Assembly: GCF_000196615.1 (NCBI RefSeq)
Contig: NC_014306.1
Coordinates: 868,001 to 932,000, forward strand
Source of the DNA: Erwinia billingiae Eb661
Lineage (GTDB): Bacteria > Pseudomonadota > Gammaproteobacteria > Enterobacterales > Enterobacteriaceae
Length of the DNA stretch: 64,000 bases
Direction of reading: 5' to 3'
Part shown: positions 60,826 to 64,000 of the stretch, one piece after another
How positions within the stretch are numbered: the stretch's first letter is position 1
How the letters are laid out: the number at the start of each line of letters is the position of its first letter
Translations under genes and position numbers: made by a program
The notes under the pieces: model-generated
Databases searched by the model: none
Told to the model about the DNA's origin: nothing
What the model saw: the letters and a program-made list of their open reading frames with translations, nothing else

Positions 60826-60882
60826 GCTGGGATTCTCCTCATAACAGCCACGAAAAATGGGCGCGACATAATAGCTAACTCT

Positions 60883-60900
60883 GACCGTGGTTGCACGGTC
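60883..60900. promoter_or_regulatory. Inverted repeat in the speE upstream region
   Basis: GACCGTG and CACGGTC form a perfect 7-bp inverted repeat around GTTG, 58 bp before speE and 35 bp after the yacC stop. There is no T-run, so it is either an operator or a weak terminator of yacC. Confidence 0.45.
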
Positions 60901-60934
60901 AAATTATCAGCAAGAATTGGAAAAAGGGAGGGGA

Positions 60935-61282
60935 TTATTTCACGTACGCGAGCAGGCTCAGGGAGTCACGTGCCAGGGATTTGCACTTCATGTCGTTCGG
61001 AACGGCGATACCGCTCAAATCACGATAACTGTCTTCGCCCAGCGCTTTCATATTAAAGCTGCTGTAATTGGCTAAATCCCAGCGGTTCTGCTGGGCAAAG
61101 AACACCAGCGCCCGTCGAATTTGCCCGTCCGGCAGATCCTGATATCCGCAGTCATTTTTCAAATAGACAAACACAGCCGTTAAATCGGCTAAATCTTCCG
61201 CTTCAGATTCGCTCAGTGCGAAACTGGTCGACGAGAAGCCAAAGAGACTCAGTAACAACAGAGCCTTGATGCTTTTCTTCAT
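60935..61282 (-). CDS. yacC: YacC, small secreted conserved protein
   Basis: YacC is a periplasmic protein of unknown function similar to pilus-assembly-associated (PulS/OutS-like) proteins of enterobacteria. The start MKKSIKALLLLSLFGF gives 115 residues, as in E. coli, with a signal peptide cleaved after FA (about residue 22, before LSESEAEDLADL). The mature part is conserved: AVFVYLKNDCGYQDLPDGQIRRALVFFAQQNRWDL, with two cysteines likely paired. A start at 61321 is not conserved. Confidence 0.93.
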   Translation of the reverse strand: MKKSIKALLLLSLFGFSSTSFALSESEAEDLADLTAVFVYLKNDCGYQDLPDGQIRRALVFFAQQNRWDLANYSSFNMKALGEDSYRDLSGIAVPNDMKCKSLARDSLSLLAYVK

Positions 61283-61400
61283 AATTGATCTCAATCGATT
61301 GCAATAGTCTGACGTTAGCACAGTTATTCGCAGGCTTCAGACAATTTTGCGGCAGAAAACTCCGGATCCGGCTATTTTACTGGCCCTGGGGTGGCAAAGC

Positions 61401-61431
61401 TTGACCTTCCCGGTAGGGAAGGGTTTATGCT
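61401..61431 (+). promoter_or_regulatory. CueR-type promoter of cueO
   Basis: TTGACC (61401-61406) and TATGCT (61426-61431) are separated by 19 bp, the long spacer typical of MerR-family promoters. The spacer contains CCTTCCC-GGTA-GGGAAGG (61405-61422), a perfect 7-bp dyad matching the CueR operator pattern. Copper would switch on transcription through CueR. Confidence 0.92.
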
Positions 61432-61468
61432 TCCCAACAAGAATTTTCTGCCAGGGCGAACTGAATCA

Positions 61469-63136
61469 ATGCAACGTCGTGATTTTATTAAGCTAACCGC
61501 GGCAATGGGCGCGGCCAGTGCCTTGCCATTATGGAGCCGCAGCGCCATGGCGGCTGAACGCCGTCCTGAATTGCCGATCCCGGCGCTGTTAACGCCCGAT
61601 CCGCGCGGCGTGATGAATATTACGGCGAAGACCGGTTCTAAGGTCTGGCAGGGTAAAACCGTGCCAACCTGGGGTTATAACGGCGATCTGCTCGGTCCGG
61701 CGATCCAGCTGGAACGCGGCAAGCCGGTGACCATCAACGTGCGTAACCAGTTGCCGGAAGCGACCACCGTTCACTGGCACGGTCTGGACATCCCCGGTTC
61801 CGTGGATGGCGGCCCGCAGGCGCAGATCGCACCGGGACAAACCCGGACCGTCAGCTTCACGCCTGACCAGCGCTCTGCCACCTGCTGGTTCCACCCTCAT
61901 CTGCATGGCAGAACCGGTTATCAGGTCGCTCAGGGGCTGGCTGGGCTGGTGATTGTGAAAGACATCGCTGGCGAGAAGCTGCTGCTGCCAAAAATCTGGG
62001 GCGTGGATGATATTCCGCTGATCCTGCAAGACAAACGATTAAGCAGCGACGGCAGTAAAATCGATTATCAGCTGGATATCATGAGCGCGGCGGTGGGCTG
62101 GTTTGGCGATACTATGCTGACCAATGGCGCCATTTACCCTCAGCACGCCGTGCCGCGCGGCTGGTTACGTCTGCGCGTGCTGAACGGCTGTAATGCGCGC
62201 ACGCTGAACCTGACCGCCTGCGATCGTCGTTCGTTGTACGTTATCGCCAGCGATGGCGGATTGCTGGCCGAGCCGGTTGAGCTGACAGAGCTGCCGATGA
62301 TGCCGGGTGAACGCTTTGAAATCATGGTTGATACCCGCGATGGCAAAGAGTTCGATCTGCAAACGCTTCCCGTGCGGCAGATGGGCATGTCGCTGGCACC
62401 GTTTAACCAGCCGTTGCCGATACTGCACATTGTGCCGCTACAAATTATGGCCAGCGGCACGCTGCCGGACAGCCTGGTCGAGATGCCGGCTTTACCTTCC
62501 ACTGAAGGGATTGCTGAACGACAGCTTAAACTGACCATGGATCCGGAACTCGATCGCCGTGGCATGCTCGCCCTGATGGAGAAATACGGCCACGCGGCCA
62601 TGGCCGGCATGAGCGGCGATGCGCATGATAACGACAGGGATGATGCGGGCATGGCTGGCATGGATCACAGCAAAATGGCCGGGATGGAACAGGCGCCTGT
62701 GGCCGGCACCGACCATAGCAAGATGGCGGGCATGGATGATGGCGCGATTTCCGGTATGGATCACGGCGGCGATAAGACGGCCCGGGATTTCCACAGCGGC
62801 AACCGAATCAATGGCAAAGCCTTTGATATGAATACGCCGTCCTTTGACGTGAAGCGTGGGGTTGTTGAGAAGTGGACGATTTCGGGTGAAGGCGACGAGA
62901 TGCTGCACCCGTTCCATATTCATGGCACCCAGTTCCGTATCCTGTCAGAAAATGGCAAACCCCCGGCAGCGCATCGCAGCGGCTGGAAGGATATTGTCAG
63001 GGTTGAGGGCTGGCGCAGCGAGGTGTTGGTGCGTTTTGACAACCTGGCGGCGAAAGATCAGGCCTATATGGCGCACTGTCATCTGCTGGAACATGAAGAT
63101 ACCGGCATGATGCTCGGCTTTACGGTGAGCGAGTAA
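61469..63136 (+). CDS. cueO: CueO, multicopper oxidase with enlarged Met-rich region
   Basis: CueO oxidises Cu(I) in the periplasm and protects against copper. The start MQRRDFIKL gives 555 residues (E. coli 516), with a twin-arginine signal (RRDFIKL, hydrophobic stretch, AMA-AE cleavage near residue 28). Copper sites are seen in [30 protein letters not shown] and [15 protein letters not shown] (C537). The methionine/histidine-rich insert, about residues 370-430, repeats [15 protein letters not shown] units and is longer than in E. coli, explaining the extra length. It is controlled by the CueR-type promoter. Confidence 0.96.
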   Translation: MQRRDFIKLTAAMGAASALPLWSRSAMAAERRPELPIPALLTPDPRGVMNITAKTGSKVWQGKTVPTWGYNGDLLGPAIQLERGKPVTINVRNQLPEATTVHWHGLDIPGSVDGGPQAQIAPGQTRTVSFTPDQRSATCWFHPHLHGRTGYQVAQGLAGLVIVKDIAGEKLLLPKIWGVDDIPLILQDKRLSSDGSKIDYQLDIMSAAVGWFGDTMLTNGAIYPQHAVPRGWLRLRVLNGCNARTLNLTACDRRSLYVIASDGGLLAEPVELTELPMMPGERFEIMVDTRDGKEFDLQTLPVRQMGMSLAPFNQPLPILHIVPLQIMASGTLPDSLVEMPALPSTEGIAERQLKLTMDPELDRRGMLALMEKYGHAAMAGMSGDAHDNDRDDAGMAGMDHSKMAGMEQAPVAGTDHSKMAGMDDGAISGMDHGGDKTARDFHSGNRINGKAFDMNTPSFDVKRGVVEKWTISGEGDEMLHPFHIHGTQFRILSENGKPPAAHRSGWKDIVRVEGWRSEVLVRFDNLAAKDQAYMAHCHLLEHEDTGMMLGFTVSE

Positions 63137-63540
63137 CGCCCGTAAAATCCCTCACCCGTGGAACAGTGACGCCTTCCACGGGTGAATTTCCTGCCTGACT
63201 TGCCCGCACACCTTCTGTGAATAATCTGAATTTGGCTTAAGTTATTTGCGATTGAAAAATAAGACCAGCATTTATTTAATGAGATTTAACCGAGTCGACC
63301 TGAATATTACATGGTATTAGTTCTTATTTTAACCTGCTGTAAGATCTGTTTTTTCCTGCCTTAGCTGTTTTCTGAAATTAAAATCCCAGCCCGGATGAAC
63401 TCTGTTATTGGCTGGTCTTGGTGATATTAAGCGAAAATATGCCTGCCCGTAGCAGTGTTGGAACGTTAATGCTTTCTTGACTGATATTCATTGCGGCAAT
63501 AAGTTGAAATAACTTCCCCTTACACAAAGCTGACACTCTG
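63137..63540. other. AT-rich gene-free segment between cueO and glycosyltransferase
   Basis: After the cueO terminator this 404-bp stretch is markedly AT-rich compared with the rest of the window and holds no reading frame with coding character. It probably carries the glycosyltransferase promoter; several TATAAT-like boxes occur but none is decisive. Confidence 0.6.
63152..63185 (+). terminator. Terminator of cueO
   Basis: TCACCCGTGGAA and TTCCACGGGTGA form a perfect 12-bp stem around a 10-nt loop, 16 nt after the cueO stop. The tail ATTTCC is only mildly T-rich. Confidence 0.8.
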
Positions 63541-64000
63541 ATGAATGCGCATGAGCTGGTGAAAGAAAAAGTAACTTATACGGCAGATGGCAATCTTAAT
63601 GCCGATATTCATATTCTGTTTACCACGGATAAACGCTATCTGACGTATTGTGGCGTTTGTATTTTTTCAATCATTGATAAAAATCCGGCACTGAATATTA
63701 CCTTCCACCTGTTCACCGATGAGTATAACGACCTTTTCCCGGCGTCGTTCTTTACCCGTTATCCCAATGTCAGCGTGGTGGTGTATCTGCTGAATAATGC
63801 GGTATTCGATGGACTGCAGGTGTATGATTTCTATCCCAGATCAATCTACTACCGCATAGTGGCCTCCAACATCCTGCATGAGCAGGTGAGCCAACTGCTG
63901 TACCTCGACTGCGATATCGTCTGTGATGGCAACATTGCTCCGTTATTAGCCATCGACATGGCGGACTACACCATCGCTGCCGTGCAGGATAAGGGAATGA
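63541..64000 (+). CDS. Family 8 glycosyltransferase, 5' part
   Basis: An open frame starts at ATG 63541 and runs off the window end after 153 codons. It reads MNAHELVKEKVTYTADGN and then IHILFTTDKRYLTYCGVCIFSII, a GT8 N-terminus. The DxD metal motif is in LLYLDCDIVCDGNI, and the preceding YDFYPRSIYYRIVAS is typical of lipopolysaccharide galactosyl/glucosyltransferases (WaaJ/WaaO/RfaI group). An in-frame stop lies 36 nt upstream, which fixes the start region; the ribosome site is poor. Base composition is lower in GC than the conserved genes. Acceptor sugar unknown. Confidence 0.88.
   Translation, partial: MNAHELVKEKVTYTADGNLNADIHILFTTDKRYLTYCGVCIFSIIDKNPALNITFHLFTDEYNDLFPASFFTRYPNVSVVVYLLNNAVFDGLQVYDFYPRSIYYRIVASNILHEQVSQLLYLDCDIVCDGNIAPLLAIDMADYTIAAVQDKGM

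Overview
The window is a stretch of enterobacterial chromosome. Gene order and protein sequences follow the Escherichia coli murG-to-cueO segment closely: murG-murC-ddlB-ftsQAZ-lpxC-secM-secA-mutT-yacG-zapD-coaE-guaC-hofC-hofB-ppdD-nadC-ampD-ampE-aroP-pdhR-aceE-aceF-lpdA-acnB-yacL-speD-speE-yacC-cueO. The extra genes, the GC-rich coding style and the protein divergence from E. coli suggest Erwinia/Pantoea-like Enterobacterales. That placement is inferred; no rRNA or other taxonomic marker is present.

Layout: 1-7.3 kb is the end of the division and cell wall (dcw) cluster plus lpxC. At 7.3-11.1 kb a DUF721/DciA-family gene runs antisense in front of the secM-secA arrest-controlled pair. At 11.2-19.6 kb lie a prepilin peptidase, mutT, the yacG-zapD-coaE unit, guaC, the type IV pilin unit ppdD-hofB-hofC, and nadC. 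At 19.7-21.6 kb is an insertion relative to E. coli: a secreted fasciclin-domain protein, an ECF sigma factor and an RskA-type anti-sigma factor. At 21.8-27.1 kb are ampD-ampE, a GH43 glycosidase with a GPH-family sugar symporter, and aroP. At 27.6-37.6 kb are pdhR-aceEF-lpdA and acnB, linking pyruvate to the TCA cycle, with a near-perfect PdhR operator.

Two accessory catabolic blocks flank the conserved gene yacL. Block 1 (37.7-46.9 kb) holds a LysR regulator, an AbgB-like M20 amidohydrolase, a five-gene dipeptide/oligopeptide-type ABC importer and an MmgE/PrpD-family enzyme. Block 2 (47.5-59.1 kb) is two divergent units around a control region with a CRP-like site and palindromes. Leftward it has an iron alcohol dehydrogenase, a DapA-family aldolase/lyase, a D-2-hydroxyacid dehydrogenase, two related MFS acid-sugar-type transporters, a cyclase-family hydrolase and a non-canonical Nramp-like transporter. 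Rightward it has a DUF1537 four-carbon acid sugar kinase, a PdxA2 dehydrogenase and a DeoR regulator. Conserved speE-speD, yacC and cueO follow, cueO having a textbook CueR-type 19-bp-spacer promoter. The window ends in an AT-rich segment with the 5' part of a family 8 glycosyltransferase.

The most distinctive system is the fasciclin/ECF sigma/anti-sigma triad. The sequence shows a plausible ECF-type promoter only in front of the fasciclin gene, and a strong terminator between it and the sigma gene. Together these look like a compact self-limiting circuit, similar in gene content to mycobacterial SigK-RskA-MPT70/83. No tRNA, rRNA, CRISPR array, prophage or insertion sequence was seen.
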